From the NCBI GenBank assembly GCA_052246295.1, contig JBQQCO010000002.1: a stretch of DNA of 64,000 bases. One strand, 5' to 3'. A model generated the notes under the pieces. That model searched no databases and was not told where the DNA came from. It was given only the letters and a program-made list of their open reading frames with translations. Shown piece after piece: positions 44,915-53,709 of the stretch (the first letter of the stretch is position 1; the number at the start of each line of letters is the position of its first letter). A program made the position numbers and the translations under genes. Source of the DNA: Piscibacillus sp052246295. Lineage in GTDB: Bacteria; Bacillota; Bacilli; Bacillales; Alkalibacillaceae.

Positions 44915-45066
44915 TAATGTCTCTTATTTTATCTATAATGTCCTATAAATCGGCTTCAATGTCTCATAAATTAAAACGAATACCCATTTTCGACAATATT
45001 CGATTCCGTATTTCGGTTATGAATGTCTCATAAGTGGATAGAAATGTTTCATAACTGGTGATGTAT
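44915..45066. repeat. Degenerate intergenic array of AATGTCTCATAA words
   Basis: Five or six imperfect copies of AATGTCTCATAA recur at 20-60 base intervals between the mdh terminator and pabA. No gene is seen in this interval. The array is built like those at 10977 and 17085 but with a different word. Confidence 0.7.
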
Positions 45067-45138
45067 GTACCAACTATGCAGCGAAAAGTTAGTCACCATT
45101 GTTATGTATGAACTTAATTACAGGTAAGGATGGTAGCA

Positions 45139-45726
45139 ATGATTTTAATGATTGATCACGATGATTCATTTACATATAATCTAGTCCATATGTTAGAGGA
45201 CATAGGTGAAGAAGTAATTACGATTAGTCACACGGATGTTTCTATTAGATATTTAGAGCATTTTGATCCTGACTATGTGATATTATCACCTGGGCCTGGT
45301 CATCCTAAAGACCAGGTTGTTTCTAAAGTAGTTCTTGATACACTTAAAGGTAGGATTCCTATTTTAGGGGTGTGTCTAGGGTTTCAAATTCTCGTTGAAT
45401 TTTTCGGGGGTAAAGTAGTTGAGGCAAATCGACCTATGCACGGTTTAACAGATTATGTTCACCACGATGGAGAAACTATTTATAAAGGGGTGAGTTCTCC
45501 AGTTAAAGTGACACGTTATCATTCGTTAATTGCAGATTCAGATGAAATTCCAAGCCATTTAATTGTTACAGGTAAAACCGACAACGGTGAGATCATGTCC
45601 GTTAAACATAAAGAATATGACATAGAAGGTGTACAATACCACCCAGAGGCAATTCTAACTTCAGCAGGGAAAGATATACTCCGCAACTTCCTAAATACAT
45701 ATATCGGGAGTGGAATACGTGACTAA
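45139..45726 (+). CDS. pabA: Aminodeoxychorismate/anthranilate synthase glutaminase component
   Basis: This 195-residue class I glutamine amidotransferase supplies ammonia to chorismate amination. The triad is visible as Cys in GVCLGFQIL near residue 77 and His/Glu in VQYHPEAIL; SPGPGHP is the oxyanion region. The next gene is a PabB-PabC fusion, so p-aminobenzoate (folate) synthesis is more likely than tryptophan synthesis. The start at 45139 gives the standard MILMIDHDDSFTYN; an ATG at 45130 is an alternative. Its stop overlaps the pabB start. Confidence 0.9.
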   Translation: MILMIDHDDSFTYNLVHMLEDIGEEVITISHTDVSIRYLEHFDPDYVILSPGPGHPKDQVVSKVVLDTLKGRIPILGVCLGFQILVEFFGGKVVEANRPMHGLTDYVHHDGETIYKGVSSPVKVTRYHSLIADSDEIPSHLIVTGKTDNGEIMSVKHKEYDIEGVQYHPEAILTSAGKDILRNFLNTYIGSGIRD

Positions 45727-47449
45727 ACAAATCATACATTTTAATCACGACTTGCTAGGTGATCATCCATATATATTTGATAAACCAGTAGATTATGTTG
45801 TAGCTAATCGTTTGGATGAAGTTAAACCAGCATTAGACCGAATAGAGCATTACACTAAGGAAGGGTATTATGCTGTTGGTTACTTAAGCTATGAAGCAGC
45901 TCAAGCATTTAATCCGAAAATGGAAACACATGAAGAGGTAAGGCTTCCTTATTTATATTTTGGAATTTATAAAGATTATCTTAAGTTATATGAAGTTCCA
46001 ACTGGTGATTTACAGAAAATGAATTGGGTCAGTGATACGACCCCTAAAGATTATTTTAAGTCGATTGTTCATATTCATGATGCGATTCAAAAAGGAATTA
46101 GTTATCAAGTTAATTACACGATTCGATTGATCGCTCAATATGAGCAATTAAATACGCGTCAATTGTACGAGCAACTGAGACAAAGTCAGTTAGCTAATTA
46201 TACTTGCCATTTGCAATTTAATGATTTTGAAATTATATCAGTATCACCAGAATTGTTCTTCGCTTGGGATGGCTATACGATTGAAACAAAGCCTATGAAA
46301 GGGACGATTAAGAGAGGGAATTCTAGTGAAGAGGATAAAAAACTGAAAGACCAACTTACTCACTCAGAAAAAGATCAAGCTGAAAATGTGATGATTGTGG
46401 ATTTACTTCGAAATGATTTATCAAGAATTGCAAAAAAAGGAACGGTTAAAGTCCCTAAACTATTTGATCTTGAAGCTTATCCAACAGTTTACCAAATGAC
46501 GTCAACTGTAACAGCTAAAACACGGGATGATGTTAGTTTAACTTCAATTTTTGAAGCTATATTTCCTTGTGGTTCTATTACTGGTGCGCCTAAAATTAGT
46601 ACAATGAAATTGATTAAACAATTGGAAACATCTCCAAGAGAAGTTTATTGTGGTGCAATAGGGATGGTGACACCTGAACGGGGTGCTGTATTTAATGTTC
46701 CGATTAGAACTGTGCTAGTCGATCGACGTAAACAAAACGCAGTATATGGAGTTGGTGGTGGAATCACTTGGGATTCAACCCCTGAAGGTGAATATGAAGA
46801 AACGGTTGCGAAGTCTAATATTTTAAAACAACAGGGAAAGGATTTTGAACTGTTGGAAACAATGAAGTTATCCAATGGAAAAATCGATTACCTTGATGAA
46901 CATCTGAATAGATTAAAACGATCTGCTGAATTTTTTAAGATCCCTTTTGAACAGACAAAATTAGATGAGATCATCCGAAGGTTATTGATAGAGCATACAG
47001 GGACAAGTTATGTTGTAAGATTATTACTAAATCGTTCTGGAGTATTTAGCTATCAAGTATTACCTTATGATGAACCACCCTATTCGGTTGATGTTGCGCT
47101 TGCTAAGAAACCGATTGACAAGGATAATATGTTTTATTACCATAAGACAACTCATCGAGAAATGTATGAAATTTTCCAAGAAGATAACGTATTTGATGTC
47201 CTTTTGTGGAATGAGAGTGGGAATATAACAGAGTTTACAAAGGGTAATGTAGTTTATAAATTAAATGGTCAACTATTTACACCACCTGTATCGGATGGGT
47301 TACTAGCTGGTACGTTTAGAGAGAGATTGATAACAGATAATCAAGTCGCTGAACGATCGCTACCCAAAGATGAGTTAAAATATGTGGACGAAATATGGTT
47401 TATTAATAGTGTTAGAGGTTGGATTCGTGTTAATGAAGTTATAACATAG
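45719..47449 (+). CDS. pabB: Fused aminodeoxychorismate synthase component I and aminodeoxychorismate lyase
   Basis: The 576-residue protein fuses PabB (about residues 1-370), with the chorismate-binding signatures KPMKGTIKRG and IFPCGSITGAPK, to a class IV aminotransferase-like PabC lyase (about 375-576). The PabC half has the PLP lysine region YYHKTTHRE and the NITEFTKGNVVY block. Together with PabA it makes 4-aminobenzoate from chorismate. GTG 45719 lies behind GGGAG and overlaps the pabA stop, so the subunits are coupled; a GTG at 45710 is too close to that site. Confidence 0.9.
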   Translation: MTKQIIHFNHDLLGDHPYIFDKPVDYVVANRLDEVKPALDRIEHYTKEGYYAVGYLSYEAAQAFNPKMETHEEVRLPYLYFGIYKDYLKLYEVPTGDLQKMNWVSDTTPKDYFKSIVHIHDAIQKGISYQVNYTIRLIAQYEQLNTRQLYEQLRQSQLANYTCHLQFNDFEIISVSPELFFAWDGYTIETKPMKGTIKRGNSSEEDKKLKDQLTHSEKDQAENVMIVDLLRNDLSRIAKKGTVKVPKLFDLEAYPTVYQMTSTVTAKTRDDVSLTSIFEAIFPCGSITGAPKISTMKLIKQLETSPREVYCGAIGMVTPERGAVFNVPIRTVLVDRRKQNAVYGVGGGITWDSTPEGEYEETVAKSNILKQQGKDFELLETMKLSNGKIDYLDEHLNRLKRSAEFFKIPFEQTKLDEIIRRLLIEHTGTSYVVRLLLNRSGVFSYQVLPYDEPPYSVDVALAKKPIDKDNMFYYHKTTHREMYEIFQEDNVFDVLLWNESGNITEFTKGNVVYKLNGQLFTPPVSDGLLAGTFRERLITDNQVAERSLPKDELKYVDEIWFINSVRGWIRVNEVIT

Positions 47450-47482
47450 ATAAGTCTAAATGATTTAGGCTTATCTATTTTG
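47446..47482 (+). terminator. Terminator of the pab operon
   Basis: ATAGATAAG pairs with CTTATCTAT, with further CTAAA/TTTAG pairing inside, followed by a TTTTG tail; it includes the stop codon. Confidence 0.75.
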
Positions 47483-47544
47483 TTTATACGGTAGAAAAAT
47501 GTGTAACTTATTAAGTATAGGACCAAAAAGGAGTGACAGGAAAC

Positions 47545-48150
47545 ATGTCAGATACAGAACAAATTAAAAAACGTTTCGATCGAATATCAAGCAAGTTTGA
47601 AGTAATGGACCACTTTGTAAAAGAAGACTGGCGGAAAGAGTTACTAAAAGGTGTCCATGGAGATATATTAGAAGTTGGCGTTGGTCTTGGAACTAATTTT
47701 AAATATTATCCTCAAGAAGCTACTGTTAAAGGCATTGACTTCAGTCCTAAAATGTTAGAACGAGCACGCGAGAATTTAGATAGCGCGGCTGCAAATATTG
47801 AGCTTTTTGAAATGGATGTTGAGAATTTAGAGTTTGAAGATAACAGTTTTGATTATATTGTATCGACTTGCGTGTTTTGTTCAGTTCCTAATCCAGTAAA
47901 AGGTTTTAAAGAGTTAAGGCGTGTCATTAAACCTAATGGAAAAATTGTTATGCTAGAACATATGCGGAGTGAAAATGAAATTATTGGAAAGGTATTAGAC
48001 TTCTTTAATCCAGTTAGTGTTAATCTAATAGGTGTTAATATCAATCGCAAAACACTCTCCAATTTATATCAAGCCAACTTAGAAGTAGATGAACAGGAAT
48101 TTTTAATGACATCAGTGATGAGGAAATTAGTATTGTCACCAAATAAATAA
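47545..48150 (+). CDS. Class I SAM-dependent methyltransferase (UbiE-like)
   Basis: This 201-residue protein has a Rossmann-like methyltransferase domain with SAM motif I as ILEVGVGLGTNF near residue 42, motif II acidic residue in VKGIDFSPKML, and motif post-I FDYIVSTCVFCSV. It is UbiE/phosphatidylethanolamine methyltransferase-like; the substrate is unknown. ATG 47545 has GGAGTGACAGG upstream. It is transcribed alone between two terminators. Confidence 0.85.
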   Translation: MSDTEQIKKRFDRISSKFEVMDHFVKEDWRKELLKGVHGDILEVGVGLGTNFKYYPQEATVKGIDFSPKMLERARENLDSAAANIELFEMDVENLEFEDNSFDYIVSTCVFCSVPNPVKGFKELRRVIKPNGKIVMLEHMRSENEIIGKVLDFFNPVSVNLIGVNINRKTLSNLYQANLEVDEQEFLMTSVMRKLVLSPNK

Positions 48151-48159
48151 AATTTAATA

Positions 48160-48203
48160 GTTATGGCCACATGTAAAAAGAATAAATACATGTGGCCATT
48201 ATT
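48160..48203. terminator. Bidirectional terminator
   Basis: A 12-bp stem ATGGCCACATGT / ACATGTGGCCAT lies between the convergent methyltransferase and permease genes, with AT-rich flanks on both sides. Confidence 0.8.
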
Positions 48204-48211
48204 CCATAACT

Positions 48212-49537
48212 TTAATGACTATGATCCACAGAGTCTGTTTGGTTATTCTGTAAAAACCACTTTTCCCCAAAGTAAGTTAAAATCATGATGATAATAGAAA
48301 CAATGACAATTAGGAGATCAGACTGGAGCTTAACCCATAAGAAAGCTGTCAGTACAAGCCCATCTAAAATGAACGCCAGGCTAACAATAAATCGATTATA
48401 ATCGATTTTGTCTTTAAGTTTAACTAGTAGTCCCCAATGAATAATCATGTCCATGACTAAATAGAGAATAGCCCCCATTGATGCAATGCGACTTAAGTCA
48501 AATAGTACAGTTAGTGCCATAGCAACTACAATCGTGTACACTAATGTGTGTCTTTGAATATGCCCAGGCATTCCGAAATGACTATGAGGAATAAGTTTCA
48601 TGTCTGTTAACATAGCTAACATTCTTGATACCGCAAATACACTTGCGATTATGCCAGAAATTGTAGCAATAATTGCGATAATAACAGTAAACCAAACACC
48701 TAAGTTTCCTAATGCAGGCTCTGCTGCAGCTGCTAACGCATAATTTTTCTTTTCAATGATTTGATTTAAAGCTAAATTACTTGAAACTGACCAAGCTAAA
48801 AGTATATATACAAAGAGACTTATTAGTATTGAAAACATAATCGCTCTTGCAATGTTTTTCTTAGGTTCTTTTATTTCTTCACCTTGATTTGTAATCGTAG
48901 TAAAGCCTTTGAAAGATAGAATAGTAAGTGCAATTGCAGCAATGAAACCAGCAATTGATGTTTCTGGTGCCTGTCCACTACTTTCTGCAGGACTTAGTGA
49001 GAAGTTTACGACTACTAAACCAGCACCTGCAAAAATGAGAAGACCAATTATTTTAAGTAATGAAACGAATGAAGTAAAAGATTGAATAAATGTATTTCCT
49101 GATATGTTTACAAGAAATGCAAAGATCAATAAGCCAACACCAAGAACTGGAACCCAAAAACTATTTTCTCCAATATCAAAAAGTTGTAACGTATAAGTTC
49201 CAAAGGTTCTGGCTACTAGGCTTTGGTTAATTACCATAGAAAAGGCCATTAATAATGCAGCAAACGCGGTAATCGTTGTTTTACCGTATTCTTTAACGAG
49301 ATACATTCCAATTCCACCAGCTGAGGGGTATGCATTGCTTAACTTTGTGTAGGAATAGGCACTAAAACCGGTTACTATCCCTCCTAATATGAAAATTAAG
49401 GGAAACCATTTTCCACCTAATTCAGCCACTTGTCCTAGTAAGGCAAAAATTCCTGCACTAATCATAACGCCAGTTCCTAGTCCAATAGCACCTAATAGTG
49501 TAATGCTATTTTTCTTATAACGTTGTTGGCTTTCCAA
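48212..49537 (-). CDS. APC-family amino acid permease
   Basis: This 441-residue protein has about twelve transmembrane helices and the APC consensus near its N-terminus (GLGTGVMISAGIFALLGQVAEL), with SAYSYTKLSNAYPSAGG in helix 2. It should import an amino acid or organic cation by proton coupling; the substrate is not evident. It starts at TTG 49537 behind GGAGGTGGG. A copy of the copper-block box lies 48 bases upstream (49585-49601) in the orientation seen at ydhK and the oxidase, so it may belong to the same regulon. Confidence 0.88.
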   Translation of the reverse strand: MESQQRYKKNSITLLGAIGLGTGVMISAGIFALLGQVAELGGKWFPLIFILGGIVTGFSAYSYTKLSNAYPSAGGIGMYLVKEYGKTTITAFAALLMAFSMVINQSLVARTFGTYTLQLFDIGENSFWVPVLGVGLLIFAFLVNISGNTFIQSFTSFVSLLKIIGLLIFAGAGLVVVNFSLSPAESSGQAPETSIAGFIAAIALTILSFKGFTTITNQGEEIKEPKKNIARAIMFSILISLFVYILLAWSVSSNLALNQIIEKKNYALAAAAEPALGNLGVWFTVIIAIIATISGIIASVFAVSRMLAMLTDMKLIPHSHFGMPGHIQRHTLVYTIVVAMALTVLFDLSRIASMGAILYLVMDMIIHWGLLVKLKDKIDYNRFIVSLAFILDGLVLTAFLWVKLQSDLLIVIVSIIIMILTYFGEKWFLQNNQTDSVDHSH

Positions 49538-49584
49538 AATCCCACCTCCACTTTATATTTCTTACACTAAGTTTTACCCTTTAA

Positions 49585-49601
49585 TGTGCAGAAAATGTGC
49601 A
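49585..49601 (-). promoter_or_regulatory. Copper-block direct-repeat box, copy A
   Basis: Minus strand TGCACATTTTCTGCACA is two TGCACA-like half-sites 11 bp apart, with GGGTA following nine bases later. It matches the boxes upstream of ydhK (52980-52996) and the multicopper oxidase (56135-56151), at the same distance from the start codon. Spacing fits an OmpR-family regulator dimer. Confidence 0.65.
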
Positions 49602-49698
49602 AACATCGTTTTAATATGCATAAAACTACGAATTAAGTTAAACTAACCTTAGTTATTTAGCTATCTTCACGGAATAAATATATTTTCTGCATAAAAAG

Positions 49699-49726
49699 TT
49701 GACAATTAATAGTTACAATTTATTGA
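49699..49726 (+). promoter_or_regulatory. Possible promoter of the lipoprotein-kinase-regulator operon
   Basis: TTGACA (49699-49704) and TATTGA (49721-49726) are 16 bases apart and end 24 bases before the start codon. Upstream half-site-like TGCATAAAA words at 49617 and 49688 may also bind the regulator. Confidence 0.45.
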
Positions 49727-49749
49727 GATTAATAATGGAGGTATACAGG

Positions 49750-50730
49750 ATGAAGCGTTTAATAATTTTAAGCATTATATTATTGTCAGTATTAATAGCA
49801 TGCTCTAATGAAGACCAAATAGATTCTGAACCATCTAATAGTAGTGCTAATGAAAATGAATCATCACAAGAAAAAAATTTGAACGAAGATTTAACATCAA
49901 TCTCTAAGGAAATGCAAGATCAACAATTAACACATGTACATGGTATGGGCTTTACTTCAGACGGGAGCCGTTTGTTACTAGGTACTCATGCTGGTTTAAG
50001 ATGGTATGAGAATGGCAAATGGTTTGAGACGACTCAAAACATAAATGATTATATGGGCTTTAATGTTGTCAATCAGGGATTCTATACATCGGGTCATCCA
50101 GGTGCTCAATCTGACCTTCCTAACCCAATTGGACTACAGAGAAGTTTAGATGGGGGCAAAACATTAGAAAGTTTGGGATTTGTGGGAGAAAGAGATTTTC
50201 ATTACTTAGCAGTTGGTTATACAAGCCATGATATATTGTTATTTAATCCTGAACAATATTCTAAACTTGACCAAGGTTTTTTCTTAAGTCAAGATAACGG
50301 TGAGTCATGGGAATCCGTTAATGCATCAAATGTGGAAGGAGAACTTTTAGACATCGCATTACACCCATCAAATTCTGATTTCATGGCAATCGCATCAGTT
50401 GGTGGCGTTTATTTATCAGATGATGGTGGAGACACTTTTACTCTATTAACTGATCAAGCGCAAGGCGTGGGTGTGTTTTTTGATGAAGAGACTTTTTACT
50501 ACACCACCTACCAAGATAGTGCATCTTTTATAGCTTATGACCTTAATAGTCAAAAACAAGAAGAGAAAAACCTTCCTGATTTAGGTGAAGATGCACCTAT
50601 TTATATTGCACAAAATCCACAAAACAATAAGGAGTTAGTCATTTACACTTACGTAAATGAAAATCTTTATATTACTGAAAATGATACAGAAGATTGGGAG
50701 TTAATTTCAGAAGGTGGACAAATTAAATAG
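49750..50730 (+). CDS. Lipoprotein with BNR/sialidase-like repeats (F510_1955 family)
   Basis: The 326-residue product is exported and lipid-anchored: MKRLIILSIILLSVLIAC is a lipoprotein signal with the modified cysteine at residue 18. A Ser/Glu/Asn-rich linker follows. The mature domain has beta-propeller BNR Asp-box-like motifs (RSLDGGKTLESLG, LSQDNGESWESV, LSDDGGDTFTLL) and the HVHGMGF start typical of the F510_1955 family. Members are often next to copper or other metal-stress genes. Here it leads an operon with the sensor kinase (2-base gap), so it may be an extracytoplasmic accessory of the sensing system. Confidence 0.85.
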   Translation: MKRLIILSIILLSVLIACSNEDQIDSEPSNSSANENESSQEKNLNEDLTSISKEMQDQQLTHVHGMGFTSDGSRLLLGTHAGLRWYENGKWFETTQNINDYMGFNVVNQGFYTSGHPGAQSDLPNPIGLQRSLDGGKTLESLGFVGERDFHYLAVGYTSHDILLFNPEQYSKLDQGFFLSQDNGESWESVNASNVEGELLDIALHPSNSDFMAIASVGGVYLSDDGGDTFTLLTDQAQGVGVFFDEETFYYTTYQDSASFIAYDLNSQKQEEKNLPDLGEDAPIYIAQNPQNNKELVIYTYVNENLYITENDTEDWELISEGGQIK

Positions 50731-50732
50731 CT

Positions 50733-52121
50733 ATGATGTATAAACTATCCTTTAAAGTTGGTATGTTATTTTTTGTATTCATTGTCTTGATTGAATTACT
50801 GTTGTTTCTAGTCTTGTATAATAACCTAGCTAATAATCAAGTTGAAGAGGTTATGGATAATTTATTAGCTAGAGGTAATACACATCGTGATGTTTTAGAG
50901 GACCATTATACGCCAGCAACAATGGAACATGTGGGGATTATGGAATCAGCATCAGATTTTGTTGTAGTCATTACAGACACTGAAGGACAAGTATTAGTTA
51001 ATTCTAATCCAATTGAAGATGAAATTAGTCAGGTCATTCAGCAGGCTATAGAACAACCAATTGATTCTGATGGAGCAATTATAGAAGATGAGTGGAAGGA
51101 TAAAAAGTATATTGCTTCAGACAGTTTAATCATGTTGGACAATAACATAGAAGGCCATGTGCTAATGTTTGCAGAAACTGGTAAAGTGAAAGGGATGCTA
51201 CACCAATTAGGACGACAGTTTCAAATTATAGGTTTAGTAACTCTTATATTAACTGTGATCACTATATATATTTTATCGAAATTAATAACTGCTCCACTTA
51301 TTAGAATGAAAGAAGCTACAGAACAAATTTATAGTGAAAATAAAAAATTAGATCTAAATACTAAGCGAAAAGATGAGCTAGGTGTGTTAGCTAAAACTAT
51401 TACTCGAATTTCTAAGGATTTAGATCAATTAAAAACAGAACGTAGTGAATTTCTGTCTAATATTTCACATGAACTTAGAACACCATTAACTTACATTAAA
51501 GGTTATGCTGATATTATTAATCGTCCTAATCTTAGTGATGAAGAAAAGAAAAAGTTTAGCTATATTATTAAAGAAGAAGCAGAACAACTATTAATTCTTA
51601 TTAAGAATTTATTTGACCTGGCAAAACTTGATCAAAACAAATTTGATATTAATAAAGAATGGACATTAGTTAATCATTTGATTCATTCAGTGATTGAACG
51701 AATTAAACCAGTCTTAGATGATAAGGAAATCAAGATAGTAAGTAGTTGTCCAAATGAATTATACGCTTATATAGATTCTTCACGAATTCAACAGGTACTC
51801 ATTAATTTACTAGACAATGCTAAAAAACATACTACTAGCAACAAAACAATTTGTTTGAACGTATCACACTCAGAAACAAATATAACAATACAGGTTACGG
51901 ATGAAGGGGAAGGAATTCCTAAAGAGGAATTACCCTATATATTTAACCGTCTTTATCGTGTAGAGAAGTCGAGATCACGTACAAGTGGGGGTTCTGGGAT
52001 TGGCTTAACCATTTCAAAAGAGATTATTGAATCTCACGGTGGTTCTATCCAAATTGAAAGTGAATTAAGTGTGGGTACATCAGTCATTATACATTTACCA
52101 AAGGGTGAGAATGATGAGTAA
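50733..52121 (+). CDS. Sensor histidine kinase, probable copper or envelope sensor
   Basis: This 462-residue membrane kinase has TM1 (about 7-31), an extracytoplasmic sensor of about 130 residues, TM2 (about 163-184), a HAMP linker, and a HisKA domain with the phosphorylated His246 in SNISHELRTPLTY. The HATPase region contains NLLDNAKKHT, DEGEGIP and GSGIGLTISKEIIESHGG. It overlaps the response regulator gene. Neighbouring multicopper oxidase, YdhK and Cys-rich protein genes suggest copper as the signal; this is inference from context. Confidence 0.93.
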   Translation: MMYKLSFKVGMLFFVFIVLIELLLFLVLYNNLANNQVEEVMDNLLARGNTHRDVLEDHYTPATMEHVGIMESASDFVVVITDTEGQVLVNSNPIEDEISQVIQQAIEQPIDSDGAIIEDEWKDKKYIASDSLIMLDNNIEGHVLMFAETGKVKGMLHQLGRQFQIIGLVTLILTVITIYILSKLITAPLIRMKEATEQIYSENKKLDLNTKRKDELGVLAKTITRISKDLDQLKTERSEFLSNISHELRTPLTYIKGYADIINRPNLSDEEKKKFSYIIKEEAEQLLILIKNLFDLAKLDQNKFDINKEWTLVNHLIHSVIERIKPVLDDKEIKIVSSCPNELYAYIDSSRIQQVLINLLDNAKKHTTSNKTICLNVSHSETNITIQVTDEGEGIPKEELPYIFNRLYRVEKSRSRTSGGSGIGLTISKEIIESHGGSIQIESELSVGTSVIIHLPKGENDE

Positions 52122-52782
52122 TGTTCTGGTAGTAGATGATGAAAAACGCATGAGAGATTTAATAGAATTATATTTACAGCCTCACTCATACTCATGTATG
52201 ACAGCTAGTCATGCACAGGAAGCCTTAACTATTATTAAGCGAAATAAAATTGATATTGTTATTTTAGATATTATGATGCCTGATATTAATGGATTTGAAT
52301 TATGTAAGATGATAAGAGAATTTTCAGAGGTTCCAATTATTATGCTCACAGCAAGAGATAATCAAGAAGATGTCGTGAAAGGTCTTAAAATGGGTGCTGA
52401 TGATTATATAACTAAACCATTTGATGAAAATGAATTAATTGCTCGAATGGAAGCTTTATTGAGAAGAACACTTCCTCAAAATATAGTTAAGATTAATGGA
52501 TTGGTTTGGAACAAAGATTCTTTTCAATTAGTTTATAATAATCGAATTATTAAGTTGACTCCTAAAGAGTTTAAAATGATAGGTTATCTGATTAATAATC
52601 CCGGTATAGTGTATGAAAGGGAAAAGTTTATCGACCTTATTTGGGGCTACGCAACGGATGTAGAAGGGAGAACAATCGACTCACATATTAGAAACATTAG
52701 AGATAAGATTAGGGAGTCCGGGTATCCAATCGATGACCATTTAAAAACTGTATGGGGCATAGGATATAAATGGATGAATTGA
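52114..52782 (+). CDS. OmpR-family response regulator
   Basis: The 222-residue regulator has a receiver domain (acidic DD at 8-9, phosphorylated Asp52 in VILDIMMPD, Lys near 101 in YITKPFDENEL) and a C-terminal winged helix (about 130-222, ending HLKTVWGIGYKW). It partners the upstream kinase and overlaps its 3' end. OmpR-type proteins bind direct repeats about 10-11 bp apart; the TGCACA-type repeats at 49585, 52980 and 56135 are candidate targets. ATG 52114 is chosen (AAGGGTG six bases upstream); ATG 52111 is possible. Confidence 0.94.
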   Translation: MSNVLVVDDEKRMRDLIELYLQPHSYSCMTASHAQEALTIIKRNKIDIVILDIMMPDINGFELCKMIREFSEVPIIMLTARDNQEDVVKGLKMGADDYITKPFDENELIARMEALLRRTLPQNIVKINGLVWNKDSFQLVYNNRIIKLTPKEFKMIGYLINNPGIVYEREKFIDLIWGYATDVEGRTIDSHIRNIRDKIRESGYPIDDHLKTVWGIGYKWMN

Positions 52783-52799
52783 TTTTAATGGGTTCACGT

Positions 52800-52833
52800 G
52801 GCGCAGTAGTATGATACTACTGCGTCATTTTTT
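52800..52833 (+). terminator. Terminator of the two-component operon
   Basis: GCGCAGTAGTA pairs with TACTACTGCGT around a TGA-centred loop, followed by CATTTTTT. Confidence 0.88.
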
Positions 52834-52890
52834 GAGGGATGATGTAAAAACTTTAAACTCACAAACAATTTTATCTAAAAACTTAGTTAT

Positions 52891-52950
52891 GTCTAGCGCA
52901 ATGCGTTCAACCACAAAGTGGATAAATGGACGCTTGCGCTATTCTTATTA
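52891..52950. repeat. Short Bacillaceae-type inverted repeat
   Basis: TCTAGCGCAATGCGTTC and, inverted, TAGCGCAAGCGTCC bound a 60-base segment (…ATGGACGCTTGCGCTA…) with a higher GC content than its flanks. It looks like a degenerate copy of the GGACGCTTGCGC-type intergenic repeats common in Bacillaceae. Confidence 0.5.
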
Positions 52951-52979
52951 TTAAGTTGTCACATATAAAATAAAAAATC

Positions 52980-52996
52980 TGCACAATTTTTGCAAA
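52980..52996 (+). promoter_or_regulatory. Copper-block direct-repeat box, copy B
   Basis: TGCACAATTTTTGCAAA lies 45 bases upstream of ydhK, followed by TGTTGGGGTACGATACGAT. Half-sites are 11 bp apart, and the GGGTA word recurs downstream of all three copies. Confidence 0.65.
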
Positions 52997-53040
52997 ATGT
53001 TGGGGTACGATACGATTGTAAATTAAAGGGAGGGAACAAC

Positions 53041-53652
53041 ATGAAAAAGTTAGTTCTTATGTTTCTATTACTTGCTGCAATCTTTCTATCAGCATGTAGT
53101 AATGCAGTGGATGATAAAGAAGAAGAACATGACTCTTCTGAATCAAATACTGAAGAGGTTGAAGATGAAGAAGGTTCGCACGAAGAATCTGAAGGTGGGG
53201 AGCATTCAGGAATGAACATGTCAAGTTCTGGTGAAGTTCCTGAAGGATTAGAAGAGGATGAAAACCCGACCTTTGAAGTTGGTAGCCAAGCGATTATTGA
53301 AGCAGATCACATGGAAGGTATGAACGGAGCAGAAGCAACAATAAGTGGTGCGTATAAGACAACCGTTTATACAGTGTCTTATACACCTTCAAATGGAGAT
53401 GAGGAAGTATCAAATCATAAGTGGGTAATTCACGAAGAATTAGAAGGAGTTGGAGATGATTCCTTAGAACCTGGTGATGAGGTTACTCTAAATGCGGAGC
53501 ATATGGAAGGAATGGACGGGGCAAAAGCAGAAATTGATTCAGCTATTGAAACTACCGTCTATATGGTTGATTTCACATTGACTTCTACTGGAGAAGAAGT
53601 CACCAATCACAAATGGGTGACGGAAGAAGAATTATCATCACCTGAAGAATAA
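53041..53652 (+). CDS. YdhK-family copper-associated lipoprotein (two DUF1541 domains)
   Basis: This 203-residue lipoprotein has a signal with the lipobox cysteine at 19 (MKKLVLMFLLLAAIFLSAC) and an acidic linker. Two DUF1541 domains of about 60 residues follow (from about 80 and from about 142). Each has an ADHMEGMNGAEA / AEHMEGMDGAKA motif rich in His and Met and ends NHKWV. The domain is common in Gram-positive copper-resistance clusters and probably binds or buffers copper at the surface. GGGAGG precedes the ATG. Confidence 0.92.
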   Translation: MKKLVLMFLLLAAIFLSACSNAVDDKEEEHDSSESNTEEVEDEEGSHEESEGGEHSGMNMSSSGEVPEGLEEDENPTFEVGSQAIIEADHMEGMNGAEATISGAYKTTVYTVSYTPSNGDEEVSNHKWVIHEELEGVGDDSLEPGDEVTLNAEHMEGMDGAKAEIDSAIETTVYMVDFTLTSTGEEVTNHKWVTEEELSSPEE

Positions 53653-53659
53653 TTTTTAA

Positions 53660-53703
53660 TAAAAAGGCACCTTTATCTAGAAATATGATAAAGGTGCTTA
53701 TAT
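53660..53703. terminator. Bidirectional terminator after ydhK
   Basis: GCACCTTTATC pairs with GATAAAGGTGC. A T5 tail follows on the minus strand and a shorter one on the plus strand; it serves ydhK and the convergent coat-F-like gene. Confidence 0.8.
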
Positions 53704-53709
53704 TGTATA

